DNA of 64,000 nucleotides, taken from Nomia melanderi. Taxonomy: Eukaryota > Arthropoda > Insecta > Hymenoptera > Halictidae. The notes under the pieces were generated by a model. The model saw nothing but the letters and a program-made list of their open reading frames with translations, ran no database searches and was not told the DNA's origin. Location of the stretch: contig NW_027475144.1 of assembly GCF_051020985.1 (NCBI RefSeq), positions 1,674,001-1,738,000 on the forward strand. The letters are read 5' to 3'. Made by a program: the position numbers and the translations under genes. This document shows, in pieces, positions 49,401 to 61,530 of this stretch (the stretch's first letter is position 1; every line of letters starts with the position of its first letter).

Positions 49401-52400
49401 GATACTCAGGGTCAGGGAATAATCCAATATATATCTGGTGATATCTAGGGTGCTATTAGAGATAGCGCAATAAACCAAAGTGAATTATCTGCAGGAGGCC
49501 CTGGCGCATGAATCTGTGCAGCGGGAACGACCACGGACCACCAGGGGCCGCGAAAACCACCGTCTCATGGGGCCGGACACTCAGGGTCAGGGAAAAATCC
49601 AATATATATCTCATGATATCTCGGGTGCTATTAGAGATAGCGCGATATATCAAAGTGCATTGTCTGCAGGAGGCCCTAGCGCATGAATCTGTGCAGCGAG
49701 ATCGATCTCGGTCCACCAGGGTCCGAGAAAATCACCGACAGATGGGGCCGGGCACTCAGGGTCAGGGAAAAATCCAATATATATCTGGTGATATCTCGGG
49801 TTCTATTACAGATAGCGCGATAAATCAAAGTGCATTGTCCGCAGGAGGCCCTGGCGCATGAATCTCTGCAGCAGCAACGACCTCGGACCACCAGGGGCCG
49901 AGAAAACCACCGACACATGGTGCCGGACACCCAAGGTCATGTAATAATCCAGGATGTATCTGATGATATCTCGGGTGCTATTAGAGATAGCGCGATATAT
50001 CAAAGTGCATTGTCTGCAGGAGGCCCTAGCGCATGAATCTGTGCAGCGGGATCGACCTCGGACCACCAGGGGCCGAGAAAACCACCGACACATGGGGCCG
50101 GGAACTCAGGGTCAGGGAAAAATCCAATATATATCTGGTGATATCTCGGTATCTATTACAGATAGCGCGATAAATCAAAGTGCATTGCCTGCAGGAAGCC
50201 CTGGCGCACGAATGTGTGCAGCAGCATCGACGTCGGAACACCAGGGGCCAAACAAATTACAGATTTTCGGTATCCGTCACCCAAGGTCATGTAAAAATCC
50301 AGCATATATCTGGTGATATCTCGGGTGCTCTTACAGATAGCGCACTAAACCAAAGTGAATTATCTGCAGGGGGCCCTGGCGCATGAATCTGTGCAGCGGG
50401 AACGACCTCGGCCCACCAGGGGCCGAGAAAACCACCGACAGATGGTGCCGGACACCCAAGGTCATGTAAAAATCCAGGATGTATCTTCTGATATCTCGGG
50501 TGCTATTAGAGATAGCGCGATATATCAAAGTGCATTGTCTGTAGGAGGCCCTGGCGCATGAATATGTGCAGCGGGAACGACCTCGGACCACCAGGGTCCG
50601 AGAAAACCACCGTCACATGGGGCCCGACACTCAGCATCAGGGGAAAATCCAATATATATCTGCTGATATGTCGGGTGCTATTAGAGATAGCGCAATAAAT
50701 CAAAGTGAATTATATGCAGGGGGCCCTGGCGCATGCATCTGTGCAGCGGGATCGACCTCGGACCACCAGGGGCCGAGAAAACCACCGTCTCATGGGGCCG
50801 GACGCTCAGTGTCAGGGAAAAATCCAATATAAATCTGGTGCTATCTCGGGTGCTATTACAGATAGCGCAATAAGTCAAAGTGCATTTTCTGCAGGAGGCC
50901 CTGGCGCAAGAAACTGTGCAGCAGGATCGACCTCGGACCACCAGGGGCCGAGAAAACCACCGTCTCATGGGGTCGGACTCTAAGGGTCAGGGAAAAATCC
51001 AATATATATCTGGTGATATCTCGGGTGCTATTAGAGATAGCGCAATAAATCAAACTGCATTGTCTGTAGGAGGCACTGGCGAATGAATCTGTGCAGCAGG
51101 AACGACCTCGGACCGCCGGGCGCCGAGAAAACCACCGTCTCATGGGACCGGACTGTCAGGGTCAGGGAAAAATCCAATATATATCTGGTGATATCTCGGG
51201 TGCTATTACAGATAGCGCAATAAATCAATGTGCATTGTCTGCAGAAGGCCATAGCGCATGAATCTGTGCAGCGGGATTGACCTCGGACCACCAGGGGTCG
51301 AGAAAACCACCGAAACATGGGGCCGGCACTCAGAGTCAGGGAAAAATCCATTATAAATCTGGTGATATCTCGGGTGCTATTACAGGTAGCGCAATAAATC
51401 AAAGTGCATTGTCTGCAGGAGGCCCTAGGGCATGAATCTGTGCAGCGGGAACGACCTCGGACCACCAGGGGCCGAGAAAACCACCGTCTCATGGGGCCGG
51501 ACTCTCAGGGTCAGGGACAAATCCAATATATATCTGGTGATATCTCGGGTGCTATTAAAGATAGCGCAATAAATCAAAGTATATTGTCTGTACGATTCCC
51601 TGGCGCATGAATCTGTGCAGCGGGAACGACCTCGGACCACCAGGGGCCGAGAAAACCACCGTCACATAGGGCCCGACACTCAGCATCAGGGGAAAATCCA
51701 ATATATATCTGCTGATATGTCGGGTGCTATTAGAAATAGCGCAATAAATCAAAGTGAATTACCTGCAGGGGGCCCTGGCGCATGAATCTGTGCAGCGGGA
51801 ACGACTTCGGACCACCAGGGACCGAAGAAACCACAGTCTCATGGGGCCGGTCACTCAGGGACAGGGGAAGATCCAATATATATCTGGTGATATCTCGGGT
51901 GCTATTAGATATAGCGCAATAAACCAAAGTGAATTATCTGCAGGAGGACCTGGCGCATGAATCTGTGCAACGGGAACGACCTCGGACCACCAGGGGCCGA
52001 GAAAACCACCGTCCCGTGGGGCCGGACACTTAGGGTCAGTGAAAAATCCAATATATATCTGGTGATATCACGGGTGCTATTACAGATAGCGCAATAAGTC
52101 AAAGTGCATTGTCTGCAGGAGGCCCTAGCGCATGAATCTGTGCAGCGGAAACGACCTCGGACCACGAGGGACCGAGAAAAACATCGACACATGGGGCCGG
52201 ACTGTCAGGGTCAGGGAAAAATCCAATATATATATGGTGATATCTCGGGTGCTATTAGAGATAGGGGAATAAATCAAAGTGAATTATCTGCAGGAGGCCC
52301 TGGCGCATGAATCTGTGCAGCGGTATCTACCTCGGACCACCAGGGTCCTAGAAAATCACCGACACATGGGGCCGGGCACTCAGGTTCAGGGAAAAATCCA

Positions 52401-52959
52401 ACATATATCTGGTAATATCTCGGGTGCTATTAGAGATAGCGCAATAAACCAAAGTGAATTATTTGCAGGTGGCCCTGGCGCATGATTCTGTGCAGCGGGA
52501 ACGACCTCGGACCACCAGGGGCCGCGAAAACCACCGTCTCATGGTGCCGGACACTCAGGGTCAGGGAAAAATCCAATATATATCTGGTGATATCTCGGGT
52601 GCTATTAGAGACAGCGCAATAACCCAAAGTGAATTATCTGCAGGAGGCCCGGGCGCATGAATCTGTGCAGCGGGAACGACCTCGGACCACCAGGGGCCGA
52701 GAAAACCACTGTCTCATGGGGCCGGACACTCAGGTTGAGGGAAAAATCCAATATATATCTGGTGATATCTCGGGTGCTATTAGAGATAGCGCAATAAACC
52801 AAAGTGAATTATCTGCAGGTGGCCCTGGCGCATGATTCTGTGCAACGGGAACGACCTCGGACCACCAGGGGCCGCGAAAACCACCGTCTCATGGTGCCGG
52901 ACACTCAGGGTCAGGGAAAAATCCAATATATATCTGGTGATATCGCGGGTGCTATTAGA
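46477..52959 (+). repeat. Mosaic satellite, region III/IV
   Basis: About 37 monomers of mixed origin. 46,680-47,560 combines segments also seen at 9.4-9.7 kb and 10.3-10.6 kb. A 'cgggtagtattagagatatc' unit occurs near 48,397 and, 526 bp later, near 48,923; related 'gggtagaattagagatatc' units lie near 54,000 and 54,701. 'gcgatatatcaaagtgc' junctions occur near 49,650, 49,999 and 50,517. ttacag-type units lie near 48,152 and 50,257. Units near 49,935 and 50,460 have 'cacccaaggtcatgtaa' joined to an otherwise canonical left half, so they are half-converted. No non-satellite sequence. Confidence 0.85.
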
Positions 52960-53485
52960 GATAGCGCAATAAATCAAAGTGCAATTGTCCGTAGGAGGCC
53001 CTTGCGCATGAATCTGTTCAGCAGGATCGACATCGGTCCACCAGGGGCCGAGAAAATTACAGATTTTCGGTATCCGTCACCCAAAGTCACGTAAAAATCC
53101 AGCATATATCTGGTGATATCTCGGGTGCTATTAGATATAGCGCAATAAATCAAGGTGCATTGTCTGCAGGAGGCCCTGGCGCATGAATCTGTGCAGCGGT
53201 ATCTACCTCGGACCACCAGGGTCCGAGAAAATCACCGACACATGGGGCCGGGCACTCAGGTTCAGGGAAAAATCCAACATATATCTGGTGATATCTCGGG
53301 TTCTATTACAGATAGCGCGATAAATCAAATTGCATTGTCTGCAGGAGGCCCTGGCACATGCATCTGTGCAGCGGGAATGACCTCGGACCACCAGGGGCCG
53401 CGAAAACCACCGTCTCATGGTGCCGGACACTCAGGGTCAGGGAAAAATCAAATATATATCTGGTGATATCGCGAGTGCTATTAGA
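52960..53485 (+). repeat. r-p-q trimer, unit 1 (526 bp)
   Basis: Three monomers in fixed order. r has 'gtgcaattgtccgtaggagg', 'ctgttcagcagg' and the ttacag central segment. p has 'cagcggtatctacctcgg', 'agggtccgagaaaatcacc' and 'gggcactcaggttcagg'. q has 'ggttctattacagatagcgc', 'caaattgcattgtctgc' and 'ggcacatgcatctgtgc'. The unit is 3 x 175 + 1 because r carries one extra base. Confidence 0.88.
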
Positions 53486-54186
53486 GATAGCGCAATAAAT
53501 CAAAGTGCAATTGTCCGTAGGAGGCCCTTGCGCATGAATCTGTTCAGCAGGAACGACATCGGTCCACCAGGGGCCGAGAAAATTACAGATTTTCGGTATC
53601 CGTCACCCAAAGTCATGTAAAAATCCAGCATATATCTGGTGATATCTCGGGTGCTATTAGATATAGCGCAATAAATCAAGGTGCATTGTCTGCAGGAGGA
53701 CCTGGCGCATGAATCTGTGCAGCGGTATCTACCTCGGACCACCAGGGTCCGAGAAAATCACCGACACATGGGGCCGGGCACTCAGGTTCAGGGAAAAATC
53801 CAACATATATCTGGTGATATCTCGGGTTCTATTACAGATAGCGCGATAAATCAAATTGCATTGTCTGCAGGAGGCCCTGGCACATGCATCTGTGCAGCGG
53901 GAATGACCTCGGACCACCAGGGTCCGAGAAAACCACCGTCTCATGGGGCCGGACACTCAGGGTCAGGGAAAAATCAAATATATATCTGGTGATATCTCGG
54001 GTAGAATTAGAGATATCGCAATAAACCAAAGTGAATTATCTGCAGGAGGCCCTGGCGCATGCATCTGGGCAGCGGGAACGACCTCGGACCACCATGGGCC
54101 GCGAAAACCACCGTCTCATGGTGCCGGACACTCAGGGTCAGGGAAAAATCCAATATATATCTGGTGATATCGCGGGTGCTATTAGA
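53486..54186 (+). repeat. r-p-q-s unit 2 (701 bp)
   Basis: Repeats r, p and q from 52,960, then adds a fourth monomer, s, with 'gggtagaattagagatatc' and 'gcatgcatctgggcagc'. Markers are at r 53,506, p 53,682, q 53,857 and s 54,031. The extra s makes the period to the next unit 701 bp instead of 526. Confidence 0.88.
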
Positions 54187-54887
54187 GATAGCGCAATAAA
54201 TCAAAGTGCAATTGTCCGTAGGAGGCCCTTGCGCATGAATCTGTTCAGCAGGAACGACATCGGTCCACCAGGGGCCGAGAAAATTACAGATTTTCGGTAT
54301 CCGTCACCCAAAGTCACGTAAAAATCCAGCATATATCTGGTGATATCTCGGGTGCTATTAGATATAGCGCAATAAATCAAGGTGCATTGTCTGCAGGAGG
54401 CCCTGGCGCATGAATCTGTGCAGCGGTATCTACCTCGGACCACCAGGGTCCGAGAAAATCACCGACACATGGGGCCGGGCACTCAGGTTCAGGGAAAAAT
54501 CCAACATATATCTGGTGATATCTCGGGTTCTATTACAGATAGCGCGATAAATCAAATTGCATTGTCTGCAGGAGGCCCTGGCACATGCATCTGTGCAGCG
54601 GGAATGACCTCGGACCACCAGGGGCCGCGAAAACCACCGTCTCATGGTGCCGGACACTCAGGGTCAGGGAAAAATCAAATATATATCTGGTGATATCTCG
54701 GGTAGAATTAGAGATATCGCAATAAACCAAAGTGAATTATCTGCAGGAGGCCCTGGCGCATGCATCTGGGCAGCGGGAACGACCTCGGACCACCAGAGGC
54801 CGGGAAAACCACCATCTCATGGGGCCGGACACTCAGGGTCAGGGGAAAATCCAATATATATCTGGTGATATCTCGGGTGCTATTAGA
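54187..54887 (+). repeat. r-p-q-s unit 3 (701 bp)
   Basis: The third copy: r 54,207, p 54,383, q 54,558 and a variant s at 54,732 ('cagaggccgggaaaacc', 'ccatctcatgg'). Identity to unit 2 across r, p and q is very high by eye; small differences such as 'gtcacgtaaaaatcc' against 'gtcatgtaaaaatcc' group unit 3 with unit 1. Confidence 0.88.
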
Positions 54888-56465
54888 GATAGCGCAATAA
54901 AGCAAAGTGAATTATCTGCAGGAGGCCCTGGCGCATGCATCTGTGCAGCGGGAGCGACCTCGGACCACCAGGGGCCGAGAAAACCACCATCTCATGTGAC
55001 CGGACACTCAGGGTCAGGGAAAAATCCAATATATATCTGGTGATACCTCGGGTGCTTTTAGGGATAGCGCAATAAATCAAAGTGCATTGTCCGTAGGAGG
55101 CCCTTGCGCATGAATCTGAGCAGCAGGAACGACATCGGACCACCGGGGGCCGAGAAAATTACAGATTTTCGGTATCCGTCACCCAATGTCATGTAAAAAT
55201 CCTGCATATATATGGTGATATCACGGGTGCTATTACAGAAAGCGCAATAAATCAAAGTGCATTGTCTGTAGGAGGCCCTGGCGCACCTATCTGTGCAGCG
55301 GGATCAACCTCGGACCACCAGGGGCCGAGAAAATCACCGTCTCATGGGGCCGGACTGTCAGGGTGATGGAAAAATCCAATATATATCTGGTGATATCATG
55401 GGTGCTATTACAGATAGCGCAATAAGTCAAAGTGCATTGTCTGCAGGAGGCCCTAGCGCATGAATCTGTGCTGCGGGAACGACCTCGGACCACCAGGGAC
55501 CGAGGAAACCACAGTCTCATGGGGCCGGACACTCAGGGTCAGGGGAAAATCCAATATATATCTGGTGATATCTCGGGTGCTATTAGATATAGCGCAACAA
55601 ACCAAAGTGAATTATCTGCAGGAGGACCTGGCGCATGAATCTGTGCAACGGGAACGACCTCGGACCACCAGGGGCCGAGAAAACGACAGTCTCAAGGGGC
55701 CGGACACTCAGGGTCAGGGGAAAATCCAATATATATCTGGTGATATCTCGGGTCCTATTACAGATAGCGCAATAAATCAAAGTGCATTATCTGCAGGAGG
55801 CCCTGGCGCATGCATCTGTGCAGCGGGAACGACCTAGGACCACCAGGGGCCGAGAAAACCACCGTCTCATGGGGCCGGGCACTCAGGGTCAGGGGAAAAT
55901 CCAATATATATCTGGTGATATCTCGGGTGCTATTAGAGATAGCGCAATAAACCAAAGTGAATTATCTGCAGGAGGCCCTGGCGCATGAATCTGTGCAGCG
56001 GGAACGACCTCGGACCACCAGGGGCCGAGAAAACTACAGTCTCATGGGGCCGGACAATCAGGGTCTGGGGAAAATCCACTATATATCTGGTGATATCTCG
56101 GGTCCTATTACAGATAGCGAAATAAATCAAAGTGCATTGTCTGTAGGAGACTCTGGCGCATAAATCTGTGCAGCGGGAACGACCTTGGACCACCAGGGAC
56201 AGAGGAAACCACAGTCTCATGGGGCCGGACACTCAGGGTCAGGGGAAAATCCAATATATGTCTGGTGATATCTCGGGTGCTATTAGATATAGCGCAATAA
56301 ACCAAAGTGAATTATCTGCAGGAGGACCTGTCGCATGTATATGTGCAACGGGAACGACCTCGGACCATCAGGGGCCGAGAAAACCACCATCCCGAGGGGC
56401 CGGACACTTAGGGTCAGTGAAAAATCCAATATATATCTGGTGATATCACGGGTGCTATTGCAGAT
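54888..56465 (+). repeat. Transition into the homogeneous right-hand region
   Basis: Nine monomers. The last ttacag-type unit of the window is at about 55,159 ('cacccaatgtcatg', 'cctgcatatatatggtg'), and one of the last 'actgtcagggt' units is near 55,357. From about 55,500 the 'ccacagtctcatgg' and 'gtgcaacgggaacg' forms take over and dominate to about 60.7 kb, with 'gggtcctattacag' alternating with 'gggtgctattag'. Confidence 0.85.
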
Positions 56466-57165
56466 AGCGCAATAAATCAAAGTGAATTATCTGCAGGAGG
56501 CCCTGGCGCATGAATCTGTGCAACGGGAACGACCTCGGACCACCAGGGGCCGAGAAAACCACAGTCTCATGGGGCCGGACACTCAGGGTCAGGGGAAAAT
56601 CCAATATATATCTGGTGATATCTCGGGTCCTATTACAGATAGCGAAATAAATCAAAGTGCATTGTCTGTAGGAGACCCTGGCGCATGAATCTGTGCAGCA
56701 GGAACGACTTCGGACCACCAGGGACCGACGAAACCACAGTCTCATGGGGCCGGTCACTCAGGGTCAGGGGAAAATCCTATATATATCTGGTGATATCTCG
56801 GGTGCTATTACAGATAGCGCAATAAACCAAAGTGAATTATCTGCAGGAGGACCTGGCGCATGAATCTGTGCAACGGGAACGACCTCGGACCACCAGGGGC
56901 CGAGAAAACCACCGTCCCGAGGGGCCGGACACTTAGGGTGAGTGAAAAATCCAATATATATCTGGTGATATCACGGGTGCTATTACAGATAGCGCAATAA
57001 ATCAAACTGAATTATCTGCAGGAGGCTCTGGCGCATGAATCTGTACAGCGGGAACGACCTCGGACCACCAGGGGCCGAAAAAACCACAGTCTCATGGGGC
57101 GGGACACTCAGGGTCAGGGGAAAATCCAATATATATCTGGTGATATCTCGGGTGCTATTAGAGAT
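56466..57165 (+). repeat. 4-mer higher-order repeat, unit 1 (700 bp)
   Basis: Its first 407 bp or so (56,466-56,872) recur at 57,166-57,572. Marks are 'gggtcctattacagatagc' with 'gaaataaatc', 'gtctgtaggagaccctgg', 'gggaccgacgaaaccacag', 'gccggtcactcaggg' and 'aaaatcctatatatatc'. The last part of this unit carries a 'cccgaggggccgg' and 'cttagggtgagtg' monomer that has no copy after the second unit. Confidence 0.85.
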
Positions 57166-57572
57166 AGCGCAATAAATCAAAGTGAATTATCTGCAGGAGG
57201 CCCTGGCGCATGAATCTGTGCAACGGGAACGACCTCGGACCACCAGGGGCCGAGAAAACCACAGTCTCATGGGGCCGGACACTCAGGGTCAGGGGAAAAT
57301 CCAATATATATCTGGTGATATCTCGGGTCCTATTACAGATAGCGAAATAAATCAAAGTGCATTGTCTGTAGGAGACCCTGGCGCATGAATCTGTGCAGCA
57401 GGAACGACTTCGGACCACCAGGGACCGACGAAACCACAGTCTCATGGGGCCGGTCACTCAGGGTCAGGGGAAAATCCTATATATATCTGGTGATATCTCG
57501 GGTGCTATTACAGATAGCGCAATAAACCAAAGTGAATTATCTGCAGGAGGACCTGGCGCATGAATCTGTGCA
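57166..57572 (+). repeat. 4-mer higher-order repeat, partial unit 2
   Basis: The second copy of 56,466-56,872. It leaves the repeat near 57,572, where 'gtgcaacgggaacg' is replaced by 'gtgcagcgggtacg' followed by 'ctcggaacaccagg'. Confidence 0.85.
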
Positions 57573-60500
57573 GCGGGTACGACCTCGGAACACCAGGGGC
57601 CGAAAAAACCACAGTCTCATGGGGCCGGACACTCAGGGTCAGGGGAAAATCCAATATATATCTGGTGATATCTCGGGTCCTATTACAGATAGCGCAATAA
57701 ATCAAAGTGCATTGTCTGTAAGAGGCCGTGGCGCATGAATCTGGGCAGCGGGAACGACCTCGGACCACCAGGGACCGAGGAGACCACAGTCTCATGGGGC
57801 CGGACACTCAGGGTCAGGGGAAAATCCAATATATATCTGGTGATATCGCGGGTGCTATTAGATATAGCGCAATAAACCAAAGTGAATTATCTGCAGGAGG
57901 ACCTGGCGCATGAATCTGTGCAACGGGAACGACCCCGGACCACCAGGGGCCGAAAAAACCACAGTCTCATGGGGCGGCACACTCAGGGTCAGGGGAAAAT
58001 CCAATATATATCTGGTGATATCACGGGTGCTATTGCAGATAGCGCAATAAATCAAAGTGAATTATCTGCAGGAGGCCCTGGCGCATGAATCTGTGCAGCG
58101 GGAACGACCTCGGAACACCAGGGGCCGAAAAAACCACAGTCTCATGGGGCCGGACATTCAGGGTCAGGGGAAAATCCAATATATATCTGGTGATATCTCG
58201 GGTCCTATTACAGATAGCGCAATAAATCAAAGTGCATTGTCTGTAGGAGGCCGTGGCGCATGAATCTGTGCAACGGGAACGACCTCGGACCACCAGGGGC
58301 CGAGAAAACCACAGTCTCATGGGGCCGGACACTCAGGGACAGGGGAAAATCCAATATAGATCTGGTGATATCTCGGGTGCTATTACAGATAGCGCAATAA
58401 ATCAAAGTGCATTGTCTGTAGGATGCCCTGGCGCATGAATCTGTGCAGCGGGAACGACCTCGGACCACCAGGGGCCGAGACAACAACCGTCTCATGGGGC
58501 CGGACACTCAGGGTCTGGGAAAAAACCAATATATATCCGGTGATATCTCGGGTGCTATTACAGTTAGCGCAATAAACCAAAGTGCATTGTCTGTAGGAGG
58601 CCCTGGCGCACGAATCTGTGCAGCGGGAACGACCTCGGACCACCAGGGGCCGGACACTCAGGGTCAGGGAAAATCCCATATATATCTGGTGATATCTCGG
58701 GTGCTATTACAGATAGCGCAATAAATCAAAGTGAATTATCTGCAGGAGGCCATGGCGCATGAATCTGTGCAACGGGAACTACCTCGGACCAGCAGGGGCC
58801 GAGAAAACCACAGTCTCATGGGGCCGGACACTCAGGGTCAGGGGAAAATCCAATATATATCTGGAGATATCTCGGGTGCTATTAGAGATAGCGCAATAAA
58901 CCAAAGTGCATTGTCTGTAGGAGTCCCTGGCGCATGAATCTGTGCAGCGGGAACGACCTCGGACCACCAGGGGCCGAGAAAACGTCCGTCTCATGGGGCC
59001 GGACACTCAGGGTCAGTGAAAAATCCAATATATATCTGGTGATATCTCGGCTGCTATTACAGATAGCGCAATAAATCAAAGTGCATTGTCTGTAGGAGGC
59101 CCTGGCGCATGAATCTGTGCAGCGGGAACGACCTCGGACCACCAGGGGCCGAGAAAACCACCGTCTCATCGGGCCGGACACTCAGGGTCAGTGAAAAATC
59201 CAATATATATCTGGTGATATCTCGGCTGCTATTACAGATAGCGCAATAAATCAAAGTGCATTGTCTCTAGGAGGCCCTGGCGCATGAATCTGTGCAGCGG
59301 GAACGTCCTCGGACCTCCAGGGGCCGAGACAACGACCGTCTCATGGGGCCGGACACTCTGGGTCAGGGAAAAATCCAATATATATCTGGTCATATCTCGG
59401 GTGCTATTACAGATAGCGCAATAAATCAAAGTGCATTGTCTGTAGGAGTCCCAGGCGCATGAATCTGTGCAGCGGGAACGACCTCGGACCACCAGGGGCC
59501 GAGAAAACCACAGTCTCATGGGTCCGGACACTCAGGGTCAGGGTAAAATCCAGTATATATCTGGTGATATCTCGGGTGCTATTAGAGATAGCGCAATAAA
59601 CCAAAGTGAGTTATCTGCAGGAGGCCCTGGCGCCTGAATCTGTGCAGCGGGAACGACCGCGGACCACCAGGGGCCGAAAAAACCACAGTCTCATGGGGCC
59701 GGACACTCAGGGTCAGGGGAAAATCCTATATATATCTGGTGATATCTCGGGTGCTATTAGAGATAGCGCAATAAACCAAAGTGAATTATCTGCAGGAGGC
59801 CCTGGCGCAAGAATCTGTGCAGCGGGAACGACCGCGGACCACCAGGGGCCGAAAAAACCACAGTCTCATGGGGCCGGACACTCAGGGTCAGGGGAAAATC
59901 CAATATATATCTGGTGATATCTCGGGTGCTATTAGAGATAGCGCAATAAACCAAAGTGAATTATCTGCAGGAGGCCCTGGCGCAAGAATCTGTGCAGCGA
60001 GAACGTCCTCGGACCTCCAGGGGCCGAGACAACCAACGTCTCATGCGGCCGGACACTCAGGGTCAGGGTAAAATCCAATATATGTCTGGTGATATCTCGG
60101 GTGCTGTTACAGATAGCGCAATAAACCAAAGTGAATTATCTGCAGGAGGCCCTGGCGCATGAATCTGTGCAACGGGAACGACCTCGGACCACCAGGGGCC
60201 GAGAAAACCACAGTCTCATGGGGCCGGACACTCAGGGACAGGGGAAAATCCAATATAGATCTGGTGATATCTCGGGTGCTATCACAGATAGCGCAATAAA
60301 TCAAAGTGAATTATCTGCAGGAGGCCCTGGCGCATGAATCTGTGCAACGGGAACTACCTCGGACCACCAGGGGCCGAGAAAACCACAGTCTCATGGGGCC
60401 GGACACTCAGGGTCAGGGTAAAATCCAATATATATCTGGTGATATCTCGGCTGCTATTACAGATAGCGCAATAAACCAAAGTGAATTATCTGCAGGAGGC

Positions 60501-61530
60501 CCTGGCGCATGAATCTGTGCAACGGGAACTACCTCGGACCACCAGGGGCCGAGAAAACCACAGTCTCATGGGGCCGGACACTCAGGGTCAGGGGAAAATC
60601 CAATATATATCTGGAGATATCTCGGGTGCTATTAGAGATAGCGCAATAAACCAAAGTGAATTATCTGCAGGAGGCCCTGGCGCATGAATCTGTGCAACGG
60701 GAACGACCTCGGGCCACCAGGGGCCGAGAAAACGTCCGTCTCATGGGGCCTGACACTCAGGGTCAGTGAAAAATCCAATATATATCTGGTGATATCTCGG
60801 CTGCTATTACAGATAGCGCAATAAATCAAAGTGCATTTTCTGTAGTAGGCCCTGGCGCATGAATCTGTGCACCGGGAACGACCTCGGACCACCAGGGTCC
60901 GAGAAAATCACAGTCTCATGGGGCCGGACACTCAGGGTCAGGGGGAAATCCAATATATATCTGGTGATATCTCGGGTGCTATTAGAGATAGCGCAATAAA
61001 CCAAAGTGAATTATCTGCAGGAGGCCCTGGCGCATGAATCTGTGCAACGGGAACGACCTCGGACCACCAGGGGCCGAGAAAACCACAGTCTCATGGGGCC
61101 GGACACTCAGGGTCAGGGTAAAATCCAATATATATCTGGTGATATCTCGGGTGCAATTACAGATAGCGCAATAAATCAAAGTGCATTGTCTGTAGGAGTC
61201 CCTGGCGCATGAATCTGTGCAGCGGGAACGACCTCGGACCACCAGTGGCCGAGAAAACGTCCGCCTCATGGGGCCGGACACTCAGGGTCAGTGAAAAATC
61301 CAATATATATCTGGTGATATCTCGGCTGCTATTACAGATAGCGCAATAAATCAAAGTGCATTGTCTGTAGGAGGCCCTGGCGCATGAATCTGTGCAGCGG
61401 GAACGACCTCGGACCACCAGGGGCCGAGACAACCACCGTCTCCTGGGGCCGGACACTCAGGGTCTGGGAAAAATCCAATATATATCCGGTGATATCTCGG
61501 GTGCTATTACAGACAGCACAATAAATCAAA
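57573..61530 (+). repeat. Relatively uniform satellite, 'cacagtctcatgg' type
   Basis: About 23 monomers with low diversity and, apart from one deleted unit near 58.64 kb, no net length change. The 'gtgcaacgggaac' form is common up to 60.7 kb. A 'cagggacagggg' and 'aatatagatctgg' unit occurs near 58,340 and 60,237. Neighbouring units at 60,306 and 60,481 share 'caacgggaactacctcgg' and are close copies. Units carrying 'aaaacgtccg(t/c)ctcatgg' followed by 'cagtgaaaaatcc' and 'tcggctgctattac' appear near 58,980, 60,732 and 61,255. They are forerunners of the B and B' units that follow. Confidence 0.87.
58581..58730 (+). repeat. Truncated monomer (~26 bp shorter)
   Basis: Near 58,640 the sequence runs 'caccaggggccggacactc', joining the two copies of GGGGCCG that are normally 25 bp apart in the monomer (positions about 65-71 and 90-96). 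The intervening 'gaaaaccaccgtctcatg' part is lost. One further A is missing in the following A tract. The deletion is explained by recombination or slippage between the 7-bp direct repeats, and it is the largest length change in the window. Confidence 0.9.
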
